A stretch of 64,000 bases of DNA from Bordetella trematum (GTDB taxonomy: Bacteria; Pseudomonadota; Gammaproteobacteria; Burkholderiales; Burkholderiaceae_B): assembly GCF_900078335.1 (NCBI RefSeq), contig NZ_FKBR01000009.1:1-64000 (forward strand), in the 5' to 3' direction. The notes beneath the pieces were generated by a model, which saw only the letters and a program-made list of their open reading frames with translations, was not told where the DNA came from and searched no databases. This document shows positions 27,353 to 36,361 of this stretch, in pieces (positions within the stretch are counted from its first letter, which is position 1; each line of letters begins with the position of its first letter). The translations under genes and the position numbers were made by a program.

Positions 27353-28252
27353 ATGTCTATCGGATTGCGGCAGTTGCGGCAGTTTCTCGCCATCGCCGAG
27401 CTGGGCAGCTATCGGCGCGCTGCGGATGCGCTGCACATTGCTCAGCCGGCGCTCTCGGTTTCCATCCAGAAACTGGAGCACGCCGTCGGGGTGCAACTGC
27501 TTGAACGCGGTGCGCGTGGCGTCACCCTGACGCCGGCCGGGCAGGCCCTGATGGACGATGCCCGGCGCGCGCTGTTCCATGCCGAGCAGGCTCGCCAGGC
27601 TGCCCGCCGGGTGGCGCTGGGCGAGTGGGGCCAGTTGCGGCTGGGGTTCGTCGGCTCGGCCACTTACATGTTGCTGCCACGTTGCCTGCCGGCATTTCGC
27701 CGTGCCTATCCGGGCGTGCGGCTGGACTTGCGCGAAGGCAGCACCACCGGGCTGGTCGCCATGCTGCGCAGCAACGATCTGGACGCCTGCCTGGTACGCG
27801 GCCCGCTGGCCGATGACCCGGATCTGGACACCTGGCAGGTCGAGCATGACGACCTCATCCTGGCCGTGCCTGCCGGACATGCGCTCGCCGGCCGTGGCGA
27901 GCAGCCGCTGGCGGCGGCCCGCGGCGAAAGTTTCGTGATGTATTCGCCCGCCAAGGTGCCGGGCCTGCATGACGTGGCCATGGCGCTGTGCCGGCGCGCC
28001 GGGTTTGCGCCGCGTGTGAGCCAGGAGGCCATCCAGGTGCAGACCCTGGTCAGTCTGGTGGCAAGCGGCATGGGCGTGGCCCTGGTGCCAGGGGTCGCGC
28101 GCGCCTATGTCACGCCGCATGTGGCCTTCGTGCCGCTGGCCGACGCCGAGGCGCGCGCAGCCCTGTCGCTGTCGCTGGTCACGCAGCGCGAAACCACCTG
28201 CGCCAGCGCTTTGCGGCTGCGCGACAACCTGCTGGCCAGCCTGGCGCCCTGA
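27353..28252 (+). CDS. LysR family transcriptional regulator
   Basis: A 299-residue regulator. The helix-turn-helix reads LRQLRQFLAIAELGSYRRAADALHIAQPALSVSIQKLEHAVGVQLLERG in outline (about residues 5-55), followed by the ligand-binding domain with LRLGFVGSATYMLLPRCLPAFRRAYPGVRL. ATG 27353 is chosen over the TTG twelve bases upstream. It is divergent from the CaiB-MaoC-Bug operon, so it is the likely activator, with a CoA-cluster substrate or metabolite as inducer. Its end is ten bases from the convergent acyl-CoA dehydrogenase genes. Confidence 0.93.
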   Translation: MSIGLRQLRQFLAIAELGSYRRAADALHIAQPALSVSIQKLEHAVGVQLLERGARGVTLTPAGQALMDDARRALFHAEQARQAARRVALGEWGQLRLGFVGSATYMLLPRCLPAFRRAYPGVRLDLREGSTTGLVAMLRSNDLDACLVRGPLADDPDLDTWQVEHDDLILAVPAGHALAGRGEQPLAAARGESFVMYSPAKVPGLHDVAMALCRRAGFAPRVSQEAIQVQTLVSLVASGMGVALVPGVARAYVTPHVAFVPLADAEARAALSLSLVTQRETTCASALRLRDNLLASLAP

Positions 28253-28262
28253 GCCGGGCGCT

Positions 28263-29267
28263 TCAGGCCGGTTGCAGCCTGTCGAGCAGGTAGTCGAGCG
28301 CCGTGCGGGAGTCGGCCAGGGCGTCGGCGCCGATGCGCGCCTGCCAGAAGGTTTCGCTGCCGGCGGCGCGGCGCCAGGCCTGCAAGCGGCGGCTGTAGCG
28401 TTGCAGGGCGAACTCCTGGGTGATGCCAATGGCGCCGTGCACGGCATGGGCGCGCGTGCTCACCTGCCAGGCGGCCTGGCTGCTGCGGGCCTTGCCCAGC
28501 GCCGCCAGCATCGGCGCAGGCGCCCAACTGGCGCTGCTGAAGGCGAGTTCGCTGGCCATGCGGGCCGCCCAGGTCTGTTCGGCCATGATGCTGATGCTTT
28601 GCTGCACCGCCTGGAAGCGGCCGATGGGTTTGCCGAATTGGCGCCGGGTACTGGCGTAGTCGAGTGTCAGCGCCAGCACCTGTTCCAGTGCGCCGGCGAT
28701 CAGGCCGGTATAGCCCAGCGCGGCCAGCAGGGCGAGCTCCGGGGCGGTTGCAGCGCCGGGCAAGGGCTGTACGGCGGACCGGTGCCAGCGCAGGCTGGCG
28801 TCCAGACTGCCATGGACGCTGTCGCGGCGCTCGCGCGCCTGGTTCACGGCCAGCAGGCAGGCCTGGCCATCCAGCCAGCCGAGGATATGGGCGCTGCTGC
28901 GGGCCCACGGCAGGTCATCGCCGTGGATGCCCTCGGCATCGCTGCGTAAGCCGTGGGGGGCGAGCGCGATGGGGCCGTCGGGCACGGTCTGGCCCTGGTG
29001 ATGCAGCCAGGCCCGCGCCAGCAAGGTATCGGCCAGCGGGAAGGGAAAGAGATGCCGGCCGGCCTCGTGCAGCAGCGGCAGGATCTGAGGCAGGATCAAG
29101 CCCGCACCGCCGGCGTCTTCGGGCAGCAGCGCATCGGCGAAACCGGCGTCCTGGCAAGCCTGCCAGGCCGCCAGAGGGGGCGCTCCGTCTTCGGCCTCTT
29201 GCAAGAGGCCGGGCTGGCAGGTCTGGGAGAAAAAACGTTGCGCCGCTTGGGCAAGCAGATCGTCCAT
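28263..29267 (-). CDS. Acyl-CoA dehydrogenase-like protein (second of pair)
   Basis: A 334-residue member of the acyl-CoA dehydrogenase superfamily. It has the N-terminal helical part (LPEDAGGAGLILPQILPLLHEAGRHLFPFPLADTLLA), and the FAD-contacting C-terminal helices with DYASTRRQFGKPIGRFQAVQQSISIMAEQTWAARM and HAVHGAIGITQEFALQRYSRRLQAWRRAAG. The middle beta-domain is short compared with standard 380-residue enzymes. It lies nine bases after a second, longer acyl-CoA dehydrogenase gene, so the two may form a heteromer like those of steroid side-chain FadE pairs (inferred). Substrate unknown. Confidence 0.88.
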   Translation of the reverse strand: MDDLLAQAAQRFFSQTCQPGLLQEAEDGAPPLAAWQACQDAGFADALLPEDAGGAGLILPQILPLLHEAGRHLFPFPLADTLLARAWLHHQGQTVPDGPIALAPHGLRSDAEGIHGDDLPWARSSAHILGWLDGQACLLAVNQARERRDSVHGSLDASLRWHRSAVQPLPGAATAPELALLAALGYTGLIAGALEQVLALTLDYASTRRQFGKPIGRFQAVQQSISIMAEQTWAARMASELAFSSASWAPAPMLAALGKARSSQAAWQVSTRAHAVHGAIGITQEFALQRYSRRLQAWRRAAGSETFWQARIGADALADSRTALDYLLDRLQPA

Positions 29268-29276
29268 GGGGAGTCC

Positions 29277-30425
29277 TTATCTGAGGTCCAGGCCGCGGGC
29301 GATGATGCCGCGCAGGATTTCGCGCGTGCCGCCGCGCAGGGAGAAGGTCGGGCTGATCTGCTCCAGGTAGGCCAGGGTGCGCAACAGGGCCGCTGGCGGC
29401 GGCAGCGCCGGGTTGCGGCCCAGCGCATCGCCGATGAGCTCGGGGATGCGCTGCTCAAGTTCGGTGCCCAGATCCTTGACCAGGGCGGCCTCGATGGCCG
29501 GGCTTTGCCCTGCGGCGAGCTTGCCGGCCACCGACAGCGACATCGATCGCAGCACGGCCAGTTGCGCCAGCACATCACCCAATGTCTGTTGCGACGCGGC
29601 ATCGGCGCCGTGCGCGCGGCAATGCAGCAGCCAGCCCTGCAGCAAGGCCATGCTGGAGTAGAGCCGCTCCGGCCCGCTGCGCTCGAAGGCAAGTTCGGCA
29701 TTGACCTGCGCCCAGCCGGCCCCTTCCTCGCCGATCAGGGCGTCTTCGGGCAACAGCACGTCATCGAAGAACACCTCCGAAAAATGGCTGTCGCCGGCCA
29801 GGTCGCGGATCGGTCGGCAGGTCACGCCGGGCAGGCTCAGGTCGATGATGAACTGAGACAGGCCCTGATGGCGATCGCTGGCCTGGCCGGCGCTGCGAAC
29901 CAGGGCGATCATGTAGTGCGAACGGTGGGCGTTGGTCGTCCAGGTTTTGCTGCCGTTCAGGCGCCAGCCGCCGGCACAGCGTTCGGCGCGGCTACGGATG
30001 CCGGCGAGGTCCGAGCCGGCGTCCGGCTCGCTCATGCCGATGCAGAAAAAAGCTTCGGCGCGGCAGATGCGGGGCAGATAAAAAGCCTTCTGCTCGGGGG
30101 TGCCGTAGCGCAGGATCAGGGGGGCGCTCTGGCGGTCGGCGATCCAGTGGGCAGAGACCGGCGCGCCGGCGGCCAGCAGTTCCTCGGACAGCACAAAGCG
30201 CGCGAACTGGCCACGGGCGGCGCCGCCATATTCGGTGGGCAGGGTCATGCCCAGCCAGCCCTGTTCGGCCAGCTGGCGGCTGAACTCCGCGTCGAACCCC
30301 ATCCACGAACGAGCCCGCTCGGGCAATGACAGGCCGGCCAGTGCGCGGTTCAGAAAGGCGCGCAGGGGCGCGCGCAAGGCTTCGTCGTGCGCCGGGATGG
30401 CGGTTAATTCCAAAGTGTCGATCAT
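29277..30425 (-). CDS. Acyl-CoA dehydrogenase-like protein (first of pair), unusual active site
   Basis: A 382-residue acyl-CoA dehydrogenase family protein with FCIGMSEPDAGSDLAGIRSRAER, WRLNGSKTWTTNAHRSHY and the C-terminal RGGTREILRGIIARGLDLR. In standard members the position before GGT (as in EGGTSEI) is the catalytic Glu; here it is Arg, so the usual base is missing and may come from elsewhere or from the partner subunit. A GGAG ribosome-binding site lies before ATG 30425. It is the first of two genes; a long hairpin (30453-30485) sits in its leader. Confidence 0.88.
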   Translation of the reverse strand: MIDTLELTAIPAHDEALRAPLRAFLNRALAGLSLPERARSWMGFDAEFSRQLAEQGWLGMTLPTEYGGAARGQFARFVLSEELLAAGAPVSAHWIADRQSAPLILRYGTPEQKAFYLPRICRAEAFFCIGMSEPDAGSDLAGIRSRAERCAGGWRLNGSKTWTTNAHRSHYMIALVRSAGQASDRHQGLSQFIIDLSLPGVTCRPIRDLAGDSHFSEVFFDDVLLPEDALIGEEGAGWAQVNAELAFERSGPERLYSSMALLQGWLLHCRAHGADAASQQTLGDVLAQLAVLRSMSLSVAGKLAAGQSPAIEAALVKDLGTELEQRIPELIGDALGRNPALPPPAALLRTLAYLEQISPTFSLRGGTREILRGIIARGLDLR

Positions 30426-30452
30426 TCACACGCTCCATGCCTGAAAGCCTGG

Positions 30453-30485
30453 CCCTGAACGCGGCGAAGGAGCACGCGTTCAGGG
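30453..30485 (-). promoter_or_regulatory. Eleven-base inverted repeat in the leader of the acyl-CoA dehydrogenase pair
   Basis: CCCTGAACGCG (30453-30463) and CGCGTTCAGGG (30475-30485) form a perfect inverted repeat with an 11-base loop. It begins 28 bases upstream of the start codon at 30425, with no T-run on either side, so an operator or mRNA-leader structure is more likely than a terminator. Confidence 0.6.
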
Positions 30486-30656
30486 ACGTACATGGGCGAA
30501 CTATCTGGGATGAGCGATAGCCTGTCTAATAGTATTTTTCCCCTGAGTGATAACGTTTGAATATGGCCTGACGCGCCTGGGGGAAATCGCCGGCGGCTCT
30601 GGACAGCCACGCTGCGAGCGTTATGATGCACTGCACTAACCACCAGGAGGAATGGC

Positions 30657-31838
30657 ATGAAAGAAGTGATCGTTGCGGCGGGCGTACGTACCGCGATCGG
30701 CGACTTTGGCGGTGCGTTGAAGGATCAGGCTCCCTGCGATCTGGGCGCCATGGTGATCCGCGCCGCGCTGGAGCGCGCCGGCGTCGAAGGGCATGAGGTC
30801 GGTCATGTGGTCATGGGCCATGTCATCAATACCGAGCCGCGCGACATGTATCTGTCGCGCGTGGCAGCCATGAACGCCGGCATTGCCAAGGAAACGCCGG
30901 CCTTCAACGTCAACCGCCTGTGCGGTTCGGGCCTGCAGGCCGTGGTGTCGGCCGCGCAGAGCCTGATGCTCGGCGATGCCGAGATCGCCGTGGCCGCTGG
31001 CGCCGAAAGCATGAGCCGCGCGCCCTATATTGCGCCGGCGCAGCGCTGGGGCGCGCGCATGGGCGACAGCGTCATGGTCGACATGATGACTGGCGCACTG
31101 TCGGATCCGTTTGGCCGCATGCACATGGGCGTGACGGCCGAGAACGTGGCGGCGCGTTTTGGCATCAGCCGCGCCGACCAGGACGCGCTGGCCGTGGCCT
31201 CGCACCAGCGTGCCGCCGCGGCGATCGCGGCCGGCCATTTCAAGGATCAGATCCTGCCCGTCACCCTCAAGACCCGCAAGGGCGAAGTGGTGTTCGATAC
31301 CGATGAGCATGTGCGCGGCGACGTCACCCTGGAAGGCCTGGCCAAGCTCAAGCCGGTGTTCCAGCGCGAGAACGGCACGGTGACCGCTGGCAATGCCTCG
31401 GGTCTGAATGACGGCGCGGCCGCGCTGGTGCTGATGCAGGCCGATACCGCCGCGCGCCGTGGCGTCAAGCCCCTGGCCCGCCTGGTGGCCTATGCCCACG
31501 CCGGCGTGGATCCGGACATCATGGGGATCGGTCCGGTGCCGGCTACCGAGGCGGCGCTCAAGCGCGCCGGCCTGACCGTCGATCAGCTCGACGTGATCGA
31601 GGCCAATGAGGCCTTTGCCGCCCAGGCTTGTGCCGTGGCCCGCGAGCTCAAGCTCGATCCGGCCAAGGTCAACCCCAACGGCAGCGGGATCAGCCTGGGG
31701 CATCCTATCGGAGCGACCGGCGCCATCATCACCCTGAAGGCGCTGTATGAACTGCAGCGCATCCAGGGCCGCTATGCCCTGGTGACCATGTGCATCGGCG
31801 GCGGCCAGGGGATCGCCGCCGTGTTCGAGCGGGTCTGA
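30657..31838 (+). CDS. Acetyl-CoA C-acyltransferase (thiolase)
   Basis: A 393-residue thiolase for claisen condensation or thiolytic cleavage of 3-ketoacyl-CoA. The acyl-accepting Cys is in [11 protein letters not shown] (residue 89); the base-bearing motifs are GHPIGATGA and CIGGGQG near the C-terminus. The GGAGG ribosome-binding site is strong. It is divergent from the acyl-CoA dehydrogenase pair (231-base gap) and convergent with the ggt gene. Biosynthetic (PhaA/BktB-like) or degradative roles are both open; placement beside acyl-CoA dehydrogenases favours fatty acid-like degradation. Confidence 0.94.
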   Translation: MKEVIVAAGVRTAIGDFGGALKDQAPCDLGAMVIRAALERAGVEGHEVGHVVMGHVINTEPRDMYLSRVAAMNAGIAKETPAFNVNRLCGSGLQAVVSAAQSLMLGDAEIAVAAGAESMSRAPYIAPAQRWGARMGDSVMVDMMTGALSDPFGRMHMGVTAENVAARFGISRADQDALAVASHQRAAAAIAAGHFKDQILPVTLKTRKGEVVFDTDEHVRGDVTLEGLAKLKPVFQRENGTVTAGNASGLNDGAAALVLMQADTAARRGVKPLARLVAYAHAGVDPDIMGIGPVPATEAALKRAGLTVDQLDVIEANEAFAAQACAVARELKLDPAKVNPNGSGISLGHPIGATGAIITLKALYELQRIQGRYALVTMCIGGGQGIAAVFERV

Positions 31839-31878
31839 TGCGTCGGGGGGCGGGCGCAGGGCCTGCCCCGCGCCGGCC

Positions 31879-33444
31879 CTAGCCGGCGATGGCGTCGCCC
31901 CAGGGCGACATGATCTCCGTGCAGCCCTGGTTGCCTTGCGCATCGCGCAGCACGCCTGCGGGGCAGGCGTAGGCATAAGGGTAGACCCCGCGTCTGGCCT
32001 GCACCTGCCGGAAGCGCGCAGCCAGTGCGCTGCGGGTTGCGTCGTCCAGTGCCGGGTCCACTACCAGAGTGTCGGTGCTGGCGTCGATGCGGGGGTGGTG
32101 GAAAGCTTCTTCCAGCGTCATGCCATAGTCCATCAGGAATGACGTCAGTTGCAGCACGGCGGGCAGGATCTTGCGCCCGCCCGAGGCGCCGAGCGCAAAG
32201 CGGCGATCCGCCTGCACGCCGACGACCGGGCAGATATTCATCAGGCAGCGCTTGCCGGGACCCAGCGAGTTGGGTTTGCCGGGCTCGGGGTCGAACCACA
32301 TGATGCCGTTGTTCAGCAGCATGCCGGTCGAGGGGGAAACCACGTGCGACCCGAAAGCCGACAGCAGAGTCTGCGTCACGGCGCACAGATTGCCGTGGCG
32401 GTCGACCACACTGAAATGGGTGGTGCAGGCCGGCGTGCGCGGGTCTTCGTTGTCGCCCATGTTCTCGAAGCGCCATTGGTATTCGTCGAGCAGCACCTGG
32501 GCGTAGGTTTCGAAGGCCTGTGAATCCGGGCGGCTGGCGGGTTGCAGCTGCTGCGCCAGGCGGGCCAGGCAGCGCGCCAGATTGGGGCCTGCCGTCATCT
32601 GGGGCGTGGCGTAGACCGTGCCGTCGCGATAGGGCACGGCCAGAGCGTCGAACCACTGGGCCTCATAGGCCCGCAGGTCATCGCGAGACAGGCAGCCCCC
32701 CTTGGCCTGCACGTCGGCCGCGAGCGCAGCACCGATGTCGCCTTGATAGAAGGCCTGCGCGCCTTCTTCGGCCAGCTGGCGCAGGGTCTGGGCTGCGCGG
32801 CGCATGTCCAGGCGGCGCGAGGCCAGCGCCGTCCAGCCTGCCGTCTTGGGCCAGCAGCCCTCATCCAGAAACATGGCAGCGGCGTCGGGGTCGCGCGCCA
32901 GCCAGCGCGCCGATCCGGTGATCATCAGCGAGGTGTACCAGTCGATCAGCGGACCTTGCTCGGCCAGCGCGATGGCGCCTTGCAGCGTGTCGCGCCAGGG
33001 CAGGCGTCCGTAGGCCTGATGGGCGGCGGCCATGCCGGCCACGGTGCCCGGCACAGCCACGGCGGTCGCGCCACGGCAGTTGCGGTCCTCGACCACGGCA
33101 GGCCAGGGGAACAGGTCGGCCGAGACGCCGCCATCGGCGCTCAGCGGATAATCGGCCGGGTTCAGGGCGCCGGGCGAGCGCATGCCGAAGTGCACCACCC
33201 GCGTCTCCTTGCTGTCGGCGCGGTGGATCACCATGGCGCCTCCGCCCATCGGGCCGCTCATCCACGGCTCGACCACGCCGGCGGCGAAGGACGTCGCCAC
33301 GGCCGCATCGACCGCATCGCCGCCGGCCGCGAGGATGGCGGCGCCCGCTTCGGCGGCCTTGCGATGCTGCGAGGCCACCACGCCATGCGCGCTGCGCAGG
33401 ACGGTCTTGTGGACGGTTTGCGTGGATGAGAAGTTGTCAGACAC
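31879..33444 (-). CDS. Gamma-glutamyltransferase family protein
   Basis: A 521-residue N-terminal-nucleophile hydrolase. The chosen start is GTG 33444 (VSDNFSSTQTVHKTV), eight bases after a GGAG ribosome-binding site. Autocleavage would expose the Thr in CTTHFSVVDRHGNLCAVTQTLLSAFGS (about residue 341), giving large and small subunits; the small-subunit SGPMGGGAM in the first part and GASGGRKILPAVLQ in the second are family-typical. No clear signal peptide is seen with this start, so a cytoplasmic location or a different start should be kept open. It is divergent from the spermidine synthase-like gene (50-base gap). Confidence 0.88.
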   Translation of the reverse strand: MSDNFSSTQTVHKTVLRSAHGVVASQHRKAAEAGAAILAAGGDAVDAAVATSFAAGVVEPWMSGPMGGGAMVIHRADSKETRVVHFGMRSPGALNPADYPLSADGGVSADLFPWPAVVEDRNCRGATAVAVPGTVAGMAAAHQAYGRLPWRDTLQGAIALAEQGPLIDWYTSLMITGSARWLARDPDAAAMFLDEGCWPKTAGWTALASRRLDMRRAAQTLRQLAEEGAQAFYQGDIGAALAADVQAKGGCLSRDDLRAYEAQWFDALAVPYRDGTVYATPQMTAGPNLARCLARLAQQLQPASRPDSQAFETYAQVLLDEYQWRFENMGDNEDPRTPACTTHFSVVDRHGNLCAVTQTLLSAFGSHVVSPSTGMLLNNGIMWFDPEPGKPNSLGPGKRCLMNICPVVGVQADRRFALGASGGRKILPAVLQLTSFLMDYGMTLEEAFHHPRIDASTDTLVVDPALDDATRSALAARFRQVQARRGVYPYAYACPAGVLRDAQGNQGCTEIMSPWGDAIAG

Positions 33445-33494
33445 GATAGGGCTCCGTAAACGAGGGGGCGGGGGGGTGTCGATACAATGCCCCG

Positions 33495-34265
33495 ATGTCA
33501 CGACGCAAGCAACCCTCAGAACTTGACCAGCCCTCGATCTCCGAAGGCGATGGCATCCGTTATCTGCACTTCGGCAGCGAGTGGATCCAGGGCGCCATGC
33601 GCATCCGGCGTCCCTCCGATCTGGTGCTGGAATACACCGCACAGATGATGGCCTGGCTGCTTTTTCTGGAGCCGCCGAAAGAGTCTTCGATCGGCCTGTT
33701 GGGCCTGGGCGCAGGTTCGCTCACGCGCTATTGCCTGAAGCACACGCGCAGCCAGCTCGACGTGGTCGAGTGGAACCCGCAGGTCACTGCCACCTGCCAG
33801 ATGTTCTTCCGCCTGCCGGAAACGGCGCGCCTGGACATTCATCACCAAGACGCCGGCGTGTGGGTGGCCGACGCGCTCAACGCCGGGCGCTGCCCGGTGC
33901 TCATGGTGGACCTCTACGATGCCCTGGCCGAGGGGCCGGTGCGCGACAGCGTTACTTTCTATCGCCATTGCCGCCGCGTGCTGGGCGAGGTCGGCGTGCT
34001 CAGCGTGAACCTGTTCGGCCGGCATGAAAGCTTCGGACGCAACATCGAGAATCTTTCCAAGGCTTTCGACGACCGGATCATCCTGTTGCCCGAGATCGAC
34101 GCCGGCAACCAGATCGTGCTGGCCTTTAGCGGCCCGCCGCTGGCGGTCACGCCGGCCGAGCTGCTCGAACGCGCTGAAGTGGTGGAGGCCACCTATGGCC
34201 TGCCAGCAAGACGCTGGGCGCGTGCCTTGCTGGGCCATGCGGTGGACGGCGTGCTGCACCTCTAG
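33495..34265 (+). CDS. Spermidine synthase-like protein
   Basis: A 256-residue protein with the SpeE-type methyltransferase fold: EYTAQMMAWLLFLEPPKESSIGLLGLGAGSLTRYCLKH, then LDVVEWNPQV (acidic residue that binds the cofactor) and LMVDLYDALAEGPVRDSVTFY. The N-terminal beta-tetramerisation domain of true spermidine synthases is largely absent, and the putrescine-binding motifs are not clear, so aminopropyltransferase activity is uncertain. Such short homologues are common in Burkholderiales. Confidence 0.82.
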   Translation: MSRRKQPSELDQPSISEGDGIRYLHFGSEWIQGAMRIRRPSDLVLEYTAQMMAWLLFLEPPKESSIGLLGLGAGSLTRYCLKHTRSQLDVVEWNPQVTATCQMFFRLPETARLDIHHQDAGVWVADALNAGRCPVLMVDLYDALAEGPVRDSVTFYRHCRRVLGEVGVLSVNLFGRHESFGRNIENLSKAFDDRIILLPEIDAGNQIVLAFSGPPLAVTPAELLERAEVVEATYGLPARRWARALLGHAVDGVLHL

Positions 34266-34331
34266 CGCCGCGGGCGGGCTGCGGGTTTTTCCCAGGGAAG
34301 ACAAAAGTCGGGGATGTCTTTACCATGGCTG

Positions 34332-34344
34332 TAATTATGAATTA
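34332..34344. promoter_or_regulatory. Small palindrome before the malonate regulator
   Basis: TAATT and AATTA flank ATG to form a 13-base inverted element, located 12 bases upstream of the preferred GntR start (34356). GntR-type regulators often bind such sites; weight is limited by the short arms. Confidence 0.35.
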
Positions 34345-34355
34345 TGGAACAGGCC

Positions 34356-35114
34356 ATGGCGGCTTCCGCTCCCATCATCCGGCAGGCGCTGTATCTCGAA
34401 GTCGCGGAGCGGCTGCGCGACATGATCCGCTCCCACGAGCTGGTGGGAGGGCAATGGATCGATGAGCTCGCGCTGGCCGCCGACCTGGGCATCTCCCGCA
34501 CGCCCTTGCGCGAAGCGCTCAAGGTGCTGGCCAACGAGGGGCTGGTCCGGCTGGAGCCGCGCCGCGGCTGTTTCGTCAACGAGCTCTCGGTGGACGACCT
34601 GGAAAAGATCTTCCCGCTCATGGCGATGCTGGAAGGACGCTGCGCCTACGAGGCCGCGCTCAAGGCCACGCCGCAGCAGGTGCAGGCGCTCGATGGCCTG
34701 CATGTCAGCCTGCGCGAGCAGGCAGAGGCCGGGCTGGCCGATGCCTATTACGACACCAATTACCGCATCCACGTGGCGATCGAAGCGCTGGCCGACAACC
34801 AGTGGCTCTCTGACATGGTGGACAAGCTGCGCAAGGTCGTGGGGTTGTTCCGTCACAAGAGCCTGGCCTGGCCAGGGCGGCTGCAGGAGTCCTGCGCCGA
34901 GCACCTGGCCATATATGCCGCCTTGCAGGCGCGTGACCCGGAAGGCGCCGAGGCGCTGACCCGCAAGCACCTGCTCAGGCAAATGGATGCGTTGCGCCAT
35001 CTGGCGCAGCAGGAATCGCCCGCCGCTCGCCGGCAGGCAACGAAGTCGGAGGAAGCGGATCATGGCATCGAAAGACAATCGCAGCGTCATCGTGCAGAGC
35101 GAGCAGGAGGTTGA
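34356..35114 (+). CDS. GntR/FCD regulator, probable malonate-operon regulator
   Basis: A 252-residue GntR protein with an FCD ligand-binding domain. The winged helix (LRDMIRSHELVGGQWIDELALAADLGISRTPLREALKVLANEGLVRLEP in outline) is followed by the alpha-helical domain with the metal/ligand residues DTNYRIHVAIEALADNQWL and SCAEHLAIYAAL. ATG 34356 is preferred over ATG 34344 because GGAACAGG lies before it. Its end overlaps matA by 53 bases, so it is the first gene of the malonate operon and probably its repressor, with malonate or malonyl-CoA as effector (inferred from neighbours). Confidence 0.88.
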   Translation: MAASAPIIRQALYLEVAERLRDMIRSHELVGGQWIDELALAADLGISRTPLREALKVLANEGLVRLEPRRGCFVNELSVDDLEKIFPLMAMLEGRCAYEAALKATPQQVQALDGLHVSLREQAEAGLADAYYDTNYRIHVAIEALADNQWLSDMVDKLRKVVGLFRHKSLAWPGRLQESCAEHLAIYAALQARDPEGAEALTRKHLLRQMDALRHLAQQESPAARRQATKSEEADHGIERQSQRHRAERAGG

Positions 35115-36360
35115 GGAGGCCCAGGCGCCCGGCGGCCTGCTGGCTCGTCTGGCGCGCCTGCTGGAACGTGACCGCCTGAGCGACAGCGACGTGGCGGCGC
35201 TGTTCGAGGCCCGTGCCACGGACGTGCGCGCCAACAAACTGGCGCAGGCCTGGCGCGAGGCCTATCAGCAGGCCGATAACGCCCGCCGCCGCAGCCTGCT
35301 GGCCAGCCTGGTGCGCGGCCATGCGCAGGGGCAGGGCGGGGCCGACGCAGCCGGGCGGTTTTTCCGCCGCCTGAATGCCCAGACCGACGGGCTGCGCTTC
35401 CTGGTGGCGCTGCGCGCCGACATGCTGCGCTGGCGCAAGCAGGTCGCCGGCGTGGGCGTGCTGGAACAGGCGCTCGAAGGGCTGCTGTCGGCCTGGTTCG
35501 ATGTCGGCCTGCTGGAGCTGCGTCCGCTGACCTGGGATTCGCCGGCCTCGCTGCTGGAAAAACTGATTCTTTATGAGGCGGTGCACGCTATCCAGTCATG
35601 GGATGACCTGCGCCACCGCGTCGCCTCCGAACATCGCCGCTGCTATGCGTATTTCCATCCGCAGATGCCGGATGTGCCGCTCATCTTCGTCGAGATTGCG
35701 TTTGATGCCCGCATGTCCGACAGCGTGCAGTCTTTGCTGGACACGAGCGGCCCCAGCCAGGATCTGCGCAAGGCGCGCTGGGCGATTTTCTATTCCATCT
35801 CCAATACCCAGGAGGGCCTGCGCGGCATCAGTTTTGGCAACTTCCTGCTCAAGCGCGTCATCGAGCGCCTGCTGCAGGAGTTGCCGCAGCTCAAGTCCTT
35901 TGCCACCCTGTCGCCGATTCCGGGGTTCAACGCCTGGCTGTCCAAGCTGGATGGCGTGCAGGTGGAGGCCATCGTGCGTGGCCAGCCGGACGACAAGGCC
36001 AAGCCGCAGGCGCCCCGTCGCGCCGGCCCCGACGGCCAGCGCTGGATCGAACGGTTGCGGCGTGGCGCCCGCGGGAAACCCTCGGAGGCGGTGCGCCGCG
36101 CGGGCCTGAAGCTGGCGGCCCACTATCTGATGGGCCTGCGCAATGGCGCGCCGCTCGATCCGGTGGCGCGCTTCCACCTGGGCAACGGCGCTCGCCTGGA
36201 GCGCCTGAACTGGGCCGCCGACATCTCGGAAAAAGGCCTGGCGCAATCCAGCGGCATGATGGTCAATTATCTCTACGTGCTGGATGATCTGGATGACAAC
36301 CTGGCGCGCCTGGGCGACGGGCGCATCGCCGCCAGCCGTAGCTTCGCCAAGGGGAACTAG
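35062..36360 (+). CDS. matA: Malonyl-CoA decarboxylase
   Basis: A 432-residue MCD-type enzyme converting malonyl-CoA to acetyl-CoA and CO2. The C-terminal GNAT-like catalytic part shows the His/Ser set in ISNTQEGLRGISFGNFLLKRV, LATLSPIPGFNAWL (the SPIPGF block) and HYLMGLRNGAPLDPVARFHLGNGARLERLNWAADIS. It starts inside the regulator gene, with GGAGGAAG before ATG 35062. With matB downstream it completes malonate to acetyl-CoA. Confidence 0.94.
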   Translation: MASKDNRSVIVQSEQEVEEAQAPGGLLARLARLLERDRLSDSDVAALFEARATDVRANKLAQAWREAYQQADNARRRSLLASLVRGHAQGQGGADAAGRFFRRLNAQTDGLRFLVALRADMLRWRKQVAGVGVLEQALEGLLSAWFDVGLLELRPLTWDSPASLLEKLILYEAVHAIQSWDDLRHRVASEHRRCYAYFHPQMPDVPLIFVEIAFDARMSDSVQSLLDTSGPSQDLRKARWAIFYSISNTQEGLRGISFGNFLLKRVIERLLQELPQLKSFATLSPIPGFNAWLSKLDGVQVEAIVRGQPDDKAKPQAPRRAGPDGQRWIERLRRGARGKPSEAVRRAGLKLAAHYLMGLRNGAPLDPVARFHLGNGARLERLNWAADISEKGLAQSSGMMVNYLYVLDDLDDNLARLGDGRIAASRSFAKGN

Positions 36361-36361
36361 C

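Noticed and set aside
33445..33642. Upstream extension of the gamma-glutamyltransferase frame
   Set aside because: It overlaps the divergent spermidine synthase-like gene; GTG 33444 has a fitting ribosome-binding site.
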